DNA of 7,757 nucleotides from Bacteroides sp. (GTDB taxonomy: Bacteria > Bacteroidota > Bacteroidia > Bacteroidales > Bacteroidaceae): the NCBI GenBank assembly GCA_030151885.1, contig JASLCG010000012.1, forward strand, positions 1-7,757, written 5' to 3'. The translations under genes and the position numbers were made by a program. The notes beneath the pieces were generated by a model, which saw nothing but the letters and a program-made list of their open reading frames with translations, was not told the DNA's origin and did not search any database. Positions 7,667-7,757 of the stretch are shown piece after piece; within the stretch, counting starts at the first letter, position 1, and every line of letters starts with the position of its first letter.

Positions 7667-7757
7667 ATGAAAATAAAACGTTTACTAAGCATAACATGCC
7701 TATTGGGCAGCAGTCTTTTAGCCTTTGGGCAGCAGACTACGGATGATAAAGTTGCTA
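7667..7757 (+). CDS. 5' end of a secreted protein, cut off by the window edge (possibly a GH3 beta-glucosidase)
   Basis: An ATG 9 bp after the GH16 stop opens a frame that stays open to the window end, giving 30 codons plus one base. The product starts MKIKRLLSITCLLGSSLLAF and continues GQQTTDDKVA. This is a type I signal peptide with a basic start and hydrophobic core, probably cleaved around the FGQQ segment, so the protein is exported. Cys11 is too early for a credible lipobox. The mature start, with a short polar stretch leading into DDKVA, resembles the beginning of many Bacteroidota GH3 beta-glucosidases, and GH3 genes often follow GH16 in glucan PULs. That identity is a guess: no catalytic domain is visible. 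Confidence 0.75.
   Translation, partial: MKIKRLLSITCLLGSSLLAFGQQTTDDKVA

Noticed and set aside
7659..7670. ATG at 7659 between the GH16 gene and the last gene
   Set aside because: It reads ATG AAC CTA TGA, stopping after three codons; the in-operon start at 7667 encodes a clear signal peptide.

Overview
The window looks like the core of a polysaccharide utilization locus (PUL) from an AT-rich member of the Bacteroidota. The reasons are an adjacent SusC-like/SusD-like pair, three consecutive lipoproteins, start codons preceded by A/T-rich stretches rather than a clear Shine-Dalgarno sequence, a BACON domain fused to a glycoside hydrolase, and a TAnnTTTG promoter element. The sequence does not allow a genus call; a flavobacterium or an AT-rich member of the Bacteroidales would both fit.

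Layout, all on the + strand. Positions 1-205 are a non-coding leader with an AT palindrome, three helically phased copies of a TGTAGTA motif and a candidate promoter. Then come a SusC-like TonB-dependent transporter (206-3406), a SusD-like glycan-binding lipoprotein (3427-4950), and a PKD-containing lipoprotein of about 500 residues that is best read as a surface glycan-binding protein (SGBP; 4968-6467). A 62-bp gap with a strong hairpin follows, then a BACON-GH16 lipoprotein endoglucanase (6530-7657) and the first 30 codons of a further secreted protein (7667 to the window edge). Gaps of 20, 17, 62 and 9 bp indicate one operon, with the hairpin as the only internal punctuation.

Inferred joint function: the SGBP and the SusD-like protein capture a glucan at the cell surface. 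The GH16 enzyme, with the intact E-I-D-I-L-E catalytic motif of the laminarinase/lichenase type, cuts it into oligosaccharides. The SusC/SusD complex imports these with TonB energy, and the truncated last gene may continue degradation in the periplasm. Laminarin (beta-1,3-glucan) or mixed-linkage beta-glucan is the best substrate guess. It rests on the GH16 motif and the gene order, not on direct proof.

No mobile elements, tRNA/rRNA genes or CRISPR arrays were seen. The system is of a known type. The least explained parts are the middle domain of the SGBP, the phased repeats ahead of the operon, and the hairpin between the binding-protein genes and the hydrolase genes.
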